A DNA stretch of 64,000 nt from Synechococcus sp. RS9916 (lineage in GTDB: Bacteria; Cyanobacteriota; Cyanobacteriia; PCC-6307; Cyanobiaceae): positions 1,576,869 to 1,640,868 of the forward strand of contig NZ_DS022299.1 in the NCBI RefSeq assembly GCF_000153825.1, written 5' to 3'. This document shows positions 46,000 through 55,563 of this stretch, piece after piece; positions within the stretch are counted from its first letter, which is position 1; every line of letters begins with the position of its first letter. A model generated the notes under the pieces. It saw only the letters and a program-made list of their open reading frames with translations, was not told the DNA's origin and did no database searches. The translations under genes were made by a program, and so were the position numbers.

Positions 46000-46707
46000 T
46001 CACGCTAGGCAAAGCATTCCGCTGTGCACAGGATTGGCACCAGCGACGACATCTCCCTGAGAGGCCACAAGGGCCAATATCCAATCCCCCTGCCGCCAAA
46101 GGTCAGAACAAAGTTGCGTTCCATCGCGTTGATCGACCACAAGGTTGCCGTCAGGCTCACAACACCAGTGCGCAAGGTCGCGGGCCAGGCTGCCTCTCTG
46201 CCATTTGATCGCCGCTTCCTTGCGCACCCAATGCTCGAGCACCGCTTGACGCTGCTGCTGATCCGATAGCGCCAGCAGCCCAGGCTGCTCCGCGTTGCAA
46301 AAGAAACGGCGCACAAGCGCGTCCGCCGGAATCCTCCGATCGGCGCGTTCCAAGTCCACCCCAATCCGCCAAGGGCTCCAGGCCACCAACAAGGCATCCG
46401 GGCAGTGGCTCAAACTGACGAACCCCCATCCATCCGTGAGCTCAGGCGGCTGACCCGGCGGGGCCTGAAGAGGCAGCTCAGCAGCGGGGATCTGCAGCAA
46501 CTCCGCGATCAAATGACGCATCCAACGGCGTGACCAGCGGTAATGGTCGCTGCGGGGAGCGGGCAAAGTCCCTGCCCAGACCTGCTCTTGGGACGACAAA
46601 TCAATGGTTGGCGCCGGATGCGACAACGGCAACAGCCAGAGGGCGGGTACGCTCCGCCTCGGCCTCTGAGCACGTTGACATGCCGCTTCAAATCGGTGAT
46701 CCCGCAC
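46000..46707 (-). CDS. 4'-phosphopantetheinyl transferase (Sfp/HetI family)
   Basis: A protein of up to 235 residues that loads the phosphopantetheine arm of CoA onto acyl-carrier proteins. The signature residues are seen: the GFVSLSHCPDALLVAWS strand, the metal site GVDLE, and WVRKEAAIKW. The frame opens with a GTG at 46707, which overlaps the start of the divergent bcp gene by 28 bases; a shorter start downstream is possible. This Sfp-type enzyme is probably the general activator in these genomes, which often lack AcpS. Confidence 0.9.
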   Translation of the reverse strand: MRDHRFEAACQRAQRPRRSVPALWLLPLSHPAPTIDLSSQEQVWAGTLPAPRSDHYRWSRRWMRHLIAELLQIPAAELPLQAPPGQPPELTDGWGFVSLSHCPDALLVAWSPWRIGVDLERADRRIPADALVRRFFCNAEQPGLLALSDQQQRQAVLEHWVRKEAAIKWQRGSLARDLAHWCCEPDGNLVVDQRDGTQLCSDLWRQGDWILALVASQGDVVAGANPVHSGMLCLA

Positions 46708-47147
46708 CTGATTTCACTCTCCCGGACCAGAACGGGGCATCGCTGCAGCTGTCCTCTCTGAGAGGAAAACGCGTGGTGATCTACTTCTATCCCAAAGACG
46801 CCACACCCGGTTGCACCAAGGAAGCCTGCAATTTTCGCGACCGCTGGGACAGCTTCAAGCAGCACGACATCACGGTTCTCGGCATCAGCAAAGACAACGC
46901 CACCTCGCACCAGCGCTTCATCACCAAGCAGGAGCTGCCGTTCACTCTGCTCACGGATGAAGAGCCCTGTGCTGTGGCCACGAGCTACGAAAGTTACGGC
47001 CTGAAGAAATTCATGGGCCGCGAATACATGGGCATGATGCGCCACACCTTCGTGATCGATGCCGACGGCAACCTCGAACTGATCTACCGGAAGGTTAAGG
47101 CCGACACCATGGCGGATCAGATCCTGACGGACCTCGGGCTCAACTGA
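46680..47147 (+). CDS. bcp: Thiol peroxidase, peroxiredoxin Q/BCP
   Basis: A 155-residue peroxiredoxin reducing H2O2 and organic hydroperoxides with thioredoxin electrons. The peroxidatic Cys45 and resolving Cys50 lie in the ATPGCTKEAC motif of the PrxQ class. ATG 46680 (MPLQIGDPAPDFTLPDQNG) is the usual family start. The 3' end overlaps the convergent coaX gene by 8 bases. Confidence 0.96.
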   Translation: MPLQIGDPAPDFTLPDQNGASLQLSSLRGKRVVIYFYPKDATPGCTKEACNFRDRWDSFKQHDITVLGISKDNATSHQRFITKQELPFTLLTDEEPCAVATSYESYGLKKFMGREYMGMMRHTFVIDADGNLELIYRKVKADTMADQILTDLGLN

Positions 47148-47817
47148 GTAGAGCCACCAGCCCCTCCATCACAAGATCAGGAGCATGGCGTACATCGGCC
47201 CCCCTCGCGCGCAGTTGGTCGTGCAGCAGGGGGGCGTCGCCACCGCACAACCACAGGGGCCAACCACACTGGTGCTGAGCCTCCAGCAGGAGACCCAGCA
47301 ACGATTGAACTGCGCCTCGCTGCATTGCCTCGACTGTGAGCTGCGGGAACAGATCACGGGGCAGAGAACCAAGCTTCTCCGGGTGGGGTAGATCCCTGGT
47401 TCCGGAAGCCATGGCCCGCAGCTGCAAGCCAAACCCCGCCGCCAACTGGCCGCCGGCAAAACTGCCATCCGCTCGCACCCGGGTGAGGCTGAGCACCGTT
47501 CCGGCATCGGCAACAAGCAACCCGTCCTGCGTCAGAGGGTTAGCAGCACGCCAAGCCGCACAGCCGGCCAGGGCACGATCGACTCCGAGCCAGGGAGGCA
47601 GTCCCTGCAAAGGCACATCAGCCAGACCAATGCGCCTGGACTGAGAAAGGCGTGGATGGTCAGGCACGGGGCCTACCGCCGCCCAGCCAATCAGATCCAC
47701 TTGGTCCAAACGACATGGCTCGGGCTGGGTGTGTTCAAAACACCAGCCGCGCGGCGCGTCAACAGCCCAATGCCAACGACTGTTGCCGATCAGAAGAGCA
47801 TGGCCGCCCTCTGGCAT
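47140..47817 (-). CDS. coaX: Type III pantothenate kinase
   Basis: A 225-residue kinase for the first step of CoA synthesis. It starts at ATG 47817 with HALLIGNSRWHW, which replaces the usual DIGNT motif in the way typical of cyanobacterial CoaX. GVDRALAGCAAW and VADAGTVLSLTRV carry the pantothenate and phosphate residues, and WLCGGDAPLL closes the site. It lies 2 bases after the cysH stop on the same strand, so it is likely cotranscribed with cysH. Confidence 0.9.
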   Translation of the reverse strand: MPEGGHALLIGNSRWHWAVDAPRGWCFEHTQPEPCRLDQVDLIGWAAVGPVPDHPRLSQSRRIGLADVPLQGLPPWLGVDRALAGCAAWRAANPLTQDGLLVADAGTVLSLTRVRADGSFAGGQLAAGFGLQLRAMASGTRDLPHPEKLGSLPRDLFPQLTVEAMQRGAVQSLLGLLLEAQHQCGWPLWLCGGDAPLLHDQLRARGADVRHAPDLVMEGLVALLS

Positions 47818-47819
47818 GC

Positions 47820-48608
47820 CTAGATGCCTTCGCCAGCCAAACCCGAGAGACCCTCGGACCCGCTCCCCGGCAGATGAATGCCGCATTCCTGCTTGAGCCC
47901 ACCGAAACGGGTGCTTCGCCCGGATTGTTCGGCACCGTCAGGAGCACTGGAGTGCCAATCGCCAACAGTGGAGTAGCCCTGATCGAACAGGGGATGCTGC
48001 GGTAGTTCGTGCTCCTGCATGTAATAGAAGACGTCTCGCGGGGTCCAGCTGAGCAAAGGCCTCAAGGAAAGACGACCTCGAATGGGTTCGAGCCACTCCA
48101 TGGAGCTGCGGTGATCCGTCTGCCCCCGACGCACACCACTGGCCCAGCACTGGACGTCGAGGGAGGCCATTGCGGCTTCCAAAGGCTCCACTTTGCGGAT
48201 CTGGTGATAGAGCTGCAGGTCTTCGACTTTGCCGGTGTCCCACAGCTGGCCGTGCAGAGCTTCCATCCGCGCAGGGGAAAGCTCGCTCTGGGCCACCCGG
48301 AGGTTGAGCTGAAAGCGATCGCACAGCTGAGCGGCGTAGCGGTAGGTCTCCTCGGGAAGATATCCAGTGTCGACCCAGATCACCGGGATTGCCTCGGCAC
48401 CATCCAAGGTGCTGAGCATGTGCAGCAAGACCGACGACTGGATCCCAAAACTGGTGGTGATCGCAAAACCATTGCCAAAGCGTTCGTGCGCCCAGGCCAA
48501 CCGTTCGACAGGAGCAAGCTGCTCCAGCAATGCCGCATCCTCGGCCGACCCGGCAGCCGCGGATGACGTTTGTCGTGCCGCGGCGGCAGTGGTGAGGCCT
48601 TCAGTCAT
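47820..48608 (-). CDS. cysH: Phosphoadenylyl-sulfate (PAPS) reductase
   Basis: A 262-residue reductase converting PAPS to sulfite with thioredoxin. The PP-loop TTSFGIQSSV, WVDTGYLPEET, KVEPL, GVRRGQT and the catalytic C-terminal ECGIH are all present. The CC/CxxC pairs that bind an Fe-S cluster in APS-type enzymes are absent, so PAPS is the expected substrate. It precedes coaX in the same transcription unit and diverges from ndh2 68 bases away. Confidence 0.95.
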   Translation of the reverse strand: MTEGLTTAAAARQTSSAAAGSAEDAALLEQLAPVERLAWAHERFGNGFAITTSFGIQSSVLLHMLSTLDGAEAIPVIWVDTGYLPEETYRYAAQLCDRFQLNLRVAQSELSPARMEALHGQLWDTGKVEDLQLYHQIRKVEPLEAAMASLDVQCWASGVRRGQTDHRSSMEWLEPIRGRLSLRPLLSWTPRDVFYYMQEHELPQHPLFDQGYSTVGDWHSSAPDGAEQSGRSTRFGGLKQECGIHLPGSGSEGLSGLAGEGI

Positions 48609-48676
48609 TCACCCATCTTCTAATGCCGCCGGTCCCAATCGAATGCCTATGGTCGTTTTCACTCTTTACTGCAGCG

Positions 48677-49879
48677 ATGACCTCCCGATCCACTGGCTTT
48701 GAGGGGGAGACAGCACGGCCCGTGGTGATCGTCGGCGGAGGCTTTGCAGGCCTCACGGTTGCCCTCAGGCTGAGCCGGCAGAGGCCAAGACCTGGAGTGG
48801 TTTTGGTGGAACCCAGGAAACAGTTCGCCTTCCTGCCGCTGCTCTACGAACTCCTCAGCGGTGAAATGCAGCCTTGGGAAGTCGTGCCCAGCTACGACAC
48901 CCTCCTCAACAGCTCCGGCATCGCTGTCATTCACGACCGCGTCAGTGCCGTGAATTGGAAAGACAAAGAGGTGCAGACCGCCTCCGGCCAACGACTCGCC
49001 TACGAGCAGCTCGTGCTTGCCACGGGCTCGCAACCCAATGATTTCGGAGTACCAGGGGTCAAGGAGCATGCCCTGCAATTCCATTCCCCTGACGATGTAA
49101 CAGCGCTGCGGCAGCGCATCAAAGACCTGCAACGCCAGGGAGGTGCTGTGGAAGGGGCAGTGCCCGCGCTGGTGATCGTCGGGGCGGGTGCCGCCGGCGT
49201 AGAGCTGGCCTGCAAGCTGGCCGACCTCACCGAAGGGCGCATCAGTGTGCACCTGATCGAACAGGGCGATCGCATCCTTCCCATGGCCAAGGCCTTCAAC
49301 CGCGAACAAGCGGAGGCCTACCTGGCGCAACAAGGCGTGCACTGCCACCTGAACACCCGCGTGGAGTCCGTCACGCCCAACGACGTCAGTCTTCGCGATG
49401 GCGATCAATCCACCGTGCTCCCCCATCAGGGATTGATCTGGACAGCGGGCAACAAACCAAGACGGCCCCAGCTGATCCCCGAGATCACAGCCAGCAACGG
49501 GCGACTGGCAGTGGATGAGGCGCTCCGCAGCCAGGATTTACCCGATTGTCTGGTGCTGGGGGATCTGGCCATGCGTGCTCAGGCGGATGGTGCGGAAAGA
49601 AGCCCATGGCCTTGCACAGCCCAGGTGGCGATGCAGCAAGGAGAAGCCGCGGCCAACACCTTGATCGCCCTTCAAAAGGGGACACAACCCGAGCCATTTG
49701 CCTACAACGACCTCGGCGAAATGCTCAGCCTGGGGATCGGCAAAGCCACCCTCACCGGCATGGGGATCACCCTCGCCGGCCCGCTGGCCTTCAAGTTGCG
49801 GCGTCTCACGTACCTCGCCCGGTTCCCAAGGCTTTCACTGGGCTTGCGATCCGCTGGAGCCTGGCTGCTGAGCCGTTGA
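48677..49879 (+). CDS. Type II NAD(P)H dehydrogenase-like flavoprotein
   Basis: A 400-residue FAD enzyme of the NDH-2 family. It has a first dinucleotide fold VVIVGGGFAGLTVA, a second VIVGAGAAGVELACKLA for NAD(P)H, LATGSQPNDFGVPG, and the FAD end VLGDLAMR. The C-terminal membrane-binding helix is amphipathic (LAGPLAFKLRRLTYLARFP). It may be an NdbB-type quinone reductase; the exact quinone is not known. ATG 48677 is chosen over one 18 codons upstream. Its stop overlaps the hflX start (TTGA). Confidence 0.9.
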   Translation: MTSRSTGFEGETARPVVIVGGGFAGLTVALRLSRQRPRPGVVLVEPRKQFAFLPLLYELLSGEMQPWEVVPSYDTLLNSSGIAVIHDRVSAVNWKDKEVQTASGQRLAYEQLVLATGSQPNDFGVPGVKEHALQFHSPDDVTALRQRIKDLQRQGGAVEGAVPALVIVGAGAAGVELACKLADLTEGRISVHLIEQGDRILPMAKAFNREQAEAYLAQQGVHCHLNTRVESVTPNDVSLRDGDQSTVLPHQGLIWTAGNKPRRPQLIPEITASNGRLAVDEALRSQDLPDCLVLGDLAMRAQADGAERSPWPCTAQVAMQQGEAAANTLIALQKGTQPEPFAYNDLGEMLSLGIGKATLTGMGITLAGPLAFKLRRLTYLARFPRLSLGLRSAGAWLLSR

Positions 49880-51603
49880 AACAAACCCACTTAGCCGGAC
49901 GCACCAAAGGCCTGCGTCCCTCGCAAGTGCGTCAGGCCGAACGCCTCGGACACCGGCGCCATCCACAAGGGGCCGGTGCTGACCTGCTGGCCCTAGAGCG
50001 TCTGGCCGAACTGGTGATTGACCTTGCCCAGCCTCTCCATCTGCTGGTGGACACCCGAGGGCTGTGCCGCCTGCTCTGGGTCGGGCCTCTGACGGAATCC
50101 GGCCAACTGCTCTCCCACTTGCCAGCCAACTCCCGCCGACGATCGGACGACCAAGGCGGTTGGCGTCTGATCAGCTGCCTGAAAGGACAGGCTGACGCAA
50201 GCCTGAGCCTGGATGCCCGGGAGTCGGTGGTCGCACTCGATCTCAATCCCGACAGCTGGCTGCGTTATCCCTGTCAGCCCAAGGCCGGCGGTCTCTGGCG
50301 GGCAGGAGCCTGGCGACCGGACCCAAGCGCCCCTCTGGGCTGGAGTGCCGTGGGCAGCGATCAGTTGCAGCCCTTGTGCAATGAAGATCTGCCTGCCGTG
50401 GATCACGTTGCGTCATCACCCGCTGCCACCCCATCGGCCGCTGCTGGACAGGGTGAGGAGCGGGTGCTGCTGCTGACCCTGTCCAGCAGCGACCCCAAAC
50501 GCAACGAACGGGATCTCGCCGAGCTGGAGGGCCTTGTGCGCAGCGCAGGTGCCAATCCGGTGATGGTTTGCCATCAGAAACAGTCAGGCGCCAACCCTCA
50601 GACGCTCTGGGGCACCGGCAAACTCCAAGAGGCCGCCCTCGAAGTGCGGCGGCACAACGCCTCATTGGTGATCACCGACCGCGAACTCTCTCCAGTCCAG
50701 GCCCGCAACCTCGAACGCTGGCTCGACTGTCCGGTAATGGACCGGAGTGAACTGATCCTCGACATCTTCGCCCAGCGCGCCGCAAGCGCAGCAGGACGCA
50801 TCCAAGTGGAACTGGCCCAGCTGCGCTATCGCTTGCCCCGCCTCCTGGGGCGGGGCCGCAGCCTCTCCCGCCAGGGAGGCGGCATCGGGACCCGAGGACC
50901 GGGGGAAACCCAGCTGGAAAAAGACCGCCGGGCGATCAGCCGACGGATTGAGGCCCTGCGCAGAGCCACCAAACAACTGGAGGAGCATCGCGCCCGACTA
51001 CGCGACCGTCGCGAGAGCCTGCCCAGGCTGGCGCTGGTGGGTTACACCAATGCCGGCAAATCGTCGCTGCTCAATGCCCTGTGCGTGAAAGGCGAGCGCA
51101 AAAAAGTGCTGGCCGAAAACAAGTTATTTGCCACCCTCGATCCCACCACCCGACGCCTGACCCTGCCCCAACCCGCCGCTGCCGCCAGGGAGCTGCTGAT
51201 CACCGACACGGTGGGCTTCATCCGGGACCTGCCCGATGCCCTGGTGGAAGCATTCCGGGCCACATTGGAGGAAGCCCTGGACGCCGATGTCCTTCTTTTG
51301 GTCGTGGATCTGGCTGATCCTGACTGGCAGGCGCAGCTCACCGCTGTGCATCGCCTTCTGACGGACCTGGGCTGCAACAAACCCCGGCTCGTGGTGGCCA
51401 ATCAGATCGACCGTTGCCAGGTGGAAGCAATTGATGCCATCACGGATCAGGAATCTGAGGTGATCTTTATTTCTGCCACCGATGGCACCGGACTGCAGGG
51501 GCTGAAGCAACGCTTGGAACGGCAGTTCTGGGAGGTCGAAACAGACACCTCTACGGTGGCCATGCCGAAGCCCGACGGGCCCGCCCCTCCATGGTCGAAC
51601 TGA
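49876..51603 (+). CDS. hflX: Ribosome-associated GTPase HflX
   Basis: A 575-residue GTPase of the Obg-HflX group, which splits or rescues stalled ribosomes. It has a cyanobacterial-type N-terminal extension of about 180 residues, then the HflX domain (WGTGKLQEAALEVRRHNASL, GRGRSLSRQGGGIGTRGPGE) and the G domain with GYTNAGKSS, DTVGFIRDLP and NQID. The start is a TTG at 49876 that overlaps the ndh2 stop; no ATG fits. The 3' end overlaps the SLC13 gene by 13 bases. Confidence 0.93.
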   Translation: MKQTHLAGRTKGLRPSQVRQAERLGHRRHPQGAGADLLALERLAELVIDLAQPLHLLVDTRGLCRLLWVGPLTESGQLLSHLPANSRRRSDDQGGWRLISCLKGQADASLSLDARESVVALDLNPDSWLRYPCQPKAGGLWRAGAWRPDPSAPLGWSAVGSDQLQPLCNEDLPAVDHVASSPAATPSAAAGQGEERVLLLTLSSSDPKRNERDLAELEGLVRSAGANPVMVCHQKQSGANPQTLWGTGKLQEAALEVRRHNASLVITDRELSPVQARNLERWLDCPVMDRSELILDIFAQRAASAAGRIQVELAQLRYRLPRLLGRGRSLSRQGGGIGTRGPGETQLEKDRRAISRRIEALRRATKQLEEHRARLRDRRESLPRLALVGYTNAGKSSLLNALCVKGERKKVLAENKLFATLDPTTRRLTLPQPAAAARELLITDTVGFIRDLPDALVEAFRATLEEALDADVLLLVVDLADPDWQAQLTAVHRLLTDLGCNKPRLVVANQIDRCQVEAIDAITDQESEVIFISATDGTGLQGLKQRLERQFWEVETDTSTVAMPKPDGPAPPWSN

Positions 51604-53432
51604 CTGCGGCGCTGCAGAACCCCCAAGCCCAGATCACGCTGGCGGTGCTGGGCCTGGCTGTCGTGCTGTTCGTCACCGGAGCACTCGCACCGGAACTGAC
51701 CGGCCTGCTCAGCGTCGCCTTGCTAATGAGCACGGGTGTGCTCACCCCGGAACAGGGTCTGGCGGGGTTCGGAAGTCCGGCCCTGATCACACTGATGGGG
51801 CTGTTTGCCGTTTCTGCTGCGCTGTTCCGCAGTGGAGCCCTCGACCGCCTGCGGGAACTGATTGCGTCTGAGCGCATTCGCAGCTCCCGGCGAATGGTGG
51901 CGCTGCTCTCGCTCGTGGTGGGGCCGATCTCCGGTGTGGTGCCCAACACTCCAGTGGTGGCAAGCCTTCTACCAGTGATCGAAACCTGGTGTCATCGGCG
52001 ACGCATCTCGCCATCCCGGGTGTTGCTGCCACTGTCGTTTGCCACCTTGCTGGGGGGAACCCTCACCCTGCTGGGGAGCTCGGTGAACTTGCTGGCCAGC
52101 GACATCAGCCGCCAGCTGGGCTTCGGAACCCTCGAGCTGTTCAGCTTCACGGCCATCGGCATTCCGGTTTGGCTCGCCGGGTCGGCCTACATGCTGGTGG
52201 CCTCTGGCCTCCTGCCCAATCGTTCAGACACCAGTGAGCGATTGCGTACCGACCAATCCCAGATCGGTTATTTCACCGAAGTCAGCATCCCCAACAACTC
52301 CACCCTTGTGGGCCAGACCCTGCGCCACAGCCGGCTGCAACGTCGCTTCGATGTCGACGTGCTGGAGTTGCAACGGGGACGCGAGCGGGTCTTGCCCCCC
52401 TTAGCCGACCGCCGTCTTGAAGCGGGCGACAGGCTGCTGCTGCGAGTCACCCGAGCCGATCTGCTGCGTCTTCAGCAGGAACACACCATTCAGCTGGCCG
52501 ATGCCAACCGGCCAGCAGCCAACCCCATGGCGCTGAGTGCTGGCGACAAGCCCCTGTTCAGCAACGAGGAAAGCGGTCAGAAAACCGTGGAAGTGCTGCT
52601 GCCGGCAGGCTCCACCCTCGCGGGGGCCAGCCTGCGGGAACTTCGGTTCCGTCAGCGGCACAACGCCACAGTGCTCGCCCTGCGCCGCGGCCAGCAAACC
52701 GTTCAGGAGCGCCTGGGGCAGGCCGTGCTGCGGGAAGGAGACGTGCTGCTGCTGCAGGCGCCCTTCGATGCCATTCGCGGACTGCAGGCCAGCAACGATC
52801 TGCTGGTCCTCGATCAGCTTGAAAACGATCTACCCACAGTGCAGCGCAAGCCCTTGGCAGTCACGATTGCCCTGCTGATGCTGCTGATCCCCACGGTCAC
52901 CCCAATTCCCTTGGTGGCGGCCGTGTTGCTGGCGGTGGTACTGCTCGTACTGGTTCGTTGCCTACGCCCTGGCGAGGTGCAACGGGCGATCCGCCTGGAC
53001 GTGATCCTGTTGCTGGGTTCCCTCTCAAGCTTCAGTGTCGCCCTGCAAACCAGTGGTCTGGCCGATGGTCTGGCTGCAGATCTGGAGCGGCTTCTTCTGC
53101 AGTGGCCCGCCTACTGGTCACTGGTGATGATCTTCCTGGTCACCACCCTGATCACCAACGTGATGAGCAATGCCGCCTCCGTCGCCCTGCTCATCCCCGT
53201 CGCCACTCAGCTCGCCCAACCGCTCGCGATTCCTGCCCAGGCCATGCTTTTGGTGGTCTTGTTTGGGGCCAGCCAGTGCTTCCTGACACCCATCGGGTAC
53301 CAGACCAACCTGATGGTGTTCGGCCCCGGTCGGTATCGCTTCCTGGATGTACCCCGCTACGGAGCTGGCCTCACGGTGCTGATGTGCCTTCTAGTTCCTG
53401 CTCTAATTCTCTGGCACTACGGCACCGTGTGA
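51591..53432 (+). CDS. SLC13/DASS-family permease with two RCK_C (TrkA-C) domains
   Basis: A 613-residue membrane carrier. About ten hydrophobic helices flank a central cytoplasmic part, residues about 215-415, holding two TrkA-C-type domains (FTEVSIPNNSTLVGQTLRHS and VEVLLPAGSTLAGASLRELR) that usually bind ligands. Helix motifs such as GVVPNTPVVASLLPV and ITNVMSNAASVALLIPVA are the paired N-T/N-A signatures of this carrier class. Substrates may be sulfate or a dicarboxylate; unknown. It is followed by ktrB after 3 bases. Confidence 0.9.
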   Translation: MVELTAALQNPQAQITLAVLGLAVVLFVTGALAPELTGLLSVALLMSTGVLTPEQGLAGFGSPALITLMGLFAVSAALFRSGALDRLRELIASERIRSSRRMVALLSLVVGPISGVVPNTPVVASLLPVIETWCHRRRISPSRVLLPLSFATLLGGTLTLLGSSVNLLASDISRQLGFGTLELFSFTAIGIPVWLAGSAYMLVASGLLPNRSDTSERLRTDQSQIGYFTEVSIPNNSTLVGQTLRHSRLQRRFDVDVLELQRGRERVLPPLADRRLEAGDRLLLRVTRADLLRLQQEHTIQLADANRPAANPMALSAGDKPLFSNEESGQKTVEVLLPAGSTLAGASLRELRFRQRHNATVLALRRGQQTVQERLGQAVLREGDVLLLQAPFDAIRGLQASNDLLVLDQLENDLPTVQRKPLAVTIALLMLLIPTVTPIPLVAAVLLAVVLLVLVRCLRPGEVQRAIRLDVILLLGSLSSFSVALQTSGLADGLAADLERLLLQWPAYWSLVMIFLVTTLITNVMSNAASVALLIPVATQLAQPLAIPAQAMLLVVLFGASQCFLTPIGYQTNLMVFGPGRYRFLDVPRYGAGLTVLMCLLVPALILWHYGTV

Positions 53433-53435
53433 TCG

Positions 53436-54839
53436 ATGCCGATTCCCACCGCCATCCACCGCACCCAGGCCTGGTATCGCCGGCTCACGGTGCCCCAATT
53501 CACCGTGGTGACAGGCCTGCTGGTGGTGGCCGTCGGAACCCTGGTGTTGGCCACGCCGCTGTGCTCGGGGCCCAGCGTGGGGCTTTGGGAAGCATTTTTC
53601 ACCGCCGCCTCAGCAGTCACAGTCACCGGGTTGAGCGTGATCGATGTGGGGCGGGATCTGACCGGCTTTGGTCAGGGGGTGCTTGCCCTGATGATCCTGG
53701 TGGGAGGCCTTGGTTTGATGGCGATCACCACCTTCCTGCAGGGATTTGTGGTGCGCGGAACAGCACTGCGCCGCCGCCTGGATCGCGGCCAAACCCTCGA
53801 CGAATTCGGCGTCGGCGGCGTTGGATCCACGTTCCGAGGAATCGCCCTGACGGCGGCCGTTCTGATTCTGCTTGGAGCGGTCGTCCTCTACTTCTACGGA
53901 TTCACAGACCTTCCCCGCGGTGGCGGACGGCTGTGGGCCGCGCTGTTCCACAGCATCTCGGCTTACAACAACGCTGGCTTTGGGTTGTGGCACGACAGCA
54001 TTGAGCATTACCGCACCAACAAAGTGGTGAATGGGGTGGTGCTGCTTCTGATCGTGCTCGGAGGCCTTGGCTGGCGCGTCACCAGCGACCTCTGGAGCAA
54101 CCGCAAGCGCCTCCAACGCCGCAACCTCAGTCTCCATACCCGTCTGGTGTTGCGGTCCTCGGTGATCCTGATCGCCGTGGGCACCCTGGGGCTACTGGTC
54201 ACCGAGAGCCTCACCCAAGGGCAGCTGCTCACGGGCATGGCCTGGCCAGAACGGCTGATGAGTGCCTTATTCGAATCCGTGAGTTCCCGCACCGCGGGAT
54301 TCACCACCGTGCAGCTCTCTCTTGCGAGCGTCTCGGACTCGGGGCTCCTGCTGCTGATGACGTTGATGTTCATCGGCGCCAGTCCAGGCGGAACAGGAGG
54401 CGGCATCAAAACCACCACGGTGGTTGCGCTCATGGCGGCCACGCGATCCACCCTGCTGGGCCGCGAGGAGGTGGTGATCCGCAACCGTGAGATCTCCGAC
54501 AAGGTGGTGCTGCGGGCGGTGAGCATCACCGTGGCGTCCCTGATGTTCGTGCTGGGAATGGCCCTGCTGCTAGCCCTCAGCACCAATCTCAAGGGCGACG
54601 AACCATTCACCTTCCTCGAGCTGCTGTTTACCTGCATCTCAGCCTTTGCCACCGTTGGCCTCGACCTGGGAGTCACCGAAAAATTGAGCCAGTTCGGCCA
54701 ATTGGTGCTGGTAGTGGGGATGTTTGTGGGCCGCCTTGGGATCCTGTTGCTGCTGAGCGCGATCTGGGAGACCCTCAAGCGCGAACGCAACAATCGTCAG
54801 AATCGAATCGGTTTTCCGCGGGATGATCTTTATGTCTGA
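53436..54839 (+). CDS. ktrB: Na+-dependent K+ uptake channel subunit KtrB
   Basis: A 467-residue TrkH/KtrB-type channel. The four filter loops are visible with their conserved glycines: TVTGLS, NNAGFG, RTAGFT and ATVGLD. Helix D1M2 carries the flexible gate region GGTGGGIKTTT. It imports potassium for osmotic balance, and salt stress in marine strains makes this important. It lies directly between the SLC13 permease and ktrA, in one transcription unit. Confidence 0.95.
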   Translation: MPIPTAIHRTQAWYRRLTVPQFTVVTGLLVVAVGTLVLATPLCSGPSVGLWEAFFTAASAVTVTGLSVIDVGRDLTGFGQGVLALMILVGGLGLMAITTFLQGFVVRGTALRRRLDRGQTLDEFGVGGVGSTFRGIALTAAVLILLGAVVLYFYGFTDLPRGGGRLWAALFHSISAYNNAGFGLWHDSIEHYRTNKVVNGVVLLLIVLGGLGWRVTSDLWSNRKRLQRRNLSLHTRLVLRSSVILIAVGTLGLLVTESLTQGQLLTGMAWPERLMSALFESVSSRTAGFTTVQLSLASVSDSGLLLLMTLMFIGASPGGTGGGIKTTTVVALMAATRSTLLGREEVVIRNREISDKVVLRAVSITVASLMFVLGMALLLALSTNLKGDEPFTFLELLFTCISAFATVGLDLGVTEKLSQFGQLVLVVGMFVGRLGILLLLSAIWETLKRERNNRQNRIGFPRDDLYV

Positions 54840-54854
54840 GCTGGAGCGACGGGC

Positions 54855-55559
54855 ATGAGGGAGTGGTGGCACTGGTCTCAAGCCCAGGGCGAGCAGCTGC
54901 AGAGCTTTGGGGTTGTGGGCGTTGGGCGCTTTGGCAGTGCTGTCTGCCAACAACTGCTGGAAAACGGCGCTGAGGTGCTGGCTGTCGATCGCGACCCTCG
55001 CGCGATCGAAGAGTTACGTCAGCAGTTGCCGTCTGTTGAAGCCCGCGTGGTCGACTGCACCGACGAGGAATCCCTGCGTGCCGCAGGAATCCTCGACATG
55101 GACACCGTGGTGGTGGCCATCAGTGAACCGATCGAGGCCAGCATCACCGCCACACTGATCGCCAAAGACAGTGCCGGAACGCGGGTCCGACGGGTGATCG
55201 CCCGGGCCACCAGCGACCTGCACGAAAAAATGCTCAAACGGGTCGGTGCCGATCGGGTGGTGTTCCCCTCGCGCATGCAGGGCGAACGGCTGGGCCTGGA
55301 ACTGGTGCGGCCGAACTTGATGGAGCGGCTTGAGCTGGATGAGCGCCACTGCATCGAAGAGATCAAAGTGCCGAGTCGCTTCGTTGGTCGATCGCTCCGC
55401 GACCTGAACCTGCGCAAGAACTATCGCGTCAACGTGCTGGCGGCAGGACCCGCCAAAGAGCTAACGGTGAACCCACCGGCCTCTCACATGCTCGTGGAGG
55501 GCAATGTGCTGGTGGTGATGGGTCTGATCGACGATCTCCAAGACCTGCCCAAGGATTGA
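54855..55559 (+). CDS. ktrA: K+ uptake regulatory subunit KtrA
   Basis: A 234-residue cytoplasmic RCK regulator of KtrB. A Rossmann fold with GVGRFGSAV and a nucleotide-binding acid in AVDRDP is followed by a TrkA-C domain (residues about 160-230; KVPSRFVGRSLRDLNLRKNY). ATP/ADP exchange on this ring gates the channel. It starts 15 bases after the ktrB stop and ends 4 bases before anmK. Confidence 0.95.
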   Translation: MREWWHWSQAQGEQLQSFGVVGVGRFGSAVCQQLLENGAEVLAVDRDPRAIEELRQQLPSVEARVVDCTDEESLRAAGILDMDTVVVAISEPIEASITATLIAKDSAGTRVRRVIARATSDLHEKMLKRVGADRVVFPSRMQGERLGLELVRPNLMERLELDERHCIEEIKVPSRFVGRSLRDLNLRKNYRVNVLAAGPAKELTVNPPASHMLVEGNVLVVMGLIDDLQDLPKD

Positions 55560-55563
55560 TCGC

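Noticed and set aside
49546-49875. 110-codon upstream extension of hflX
   Set aside because: It overlaps the ndh2 gene in another frame and is not protein-like; the TTG at 49876 overlapping the ndh2 stop is better.
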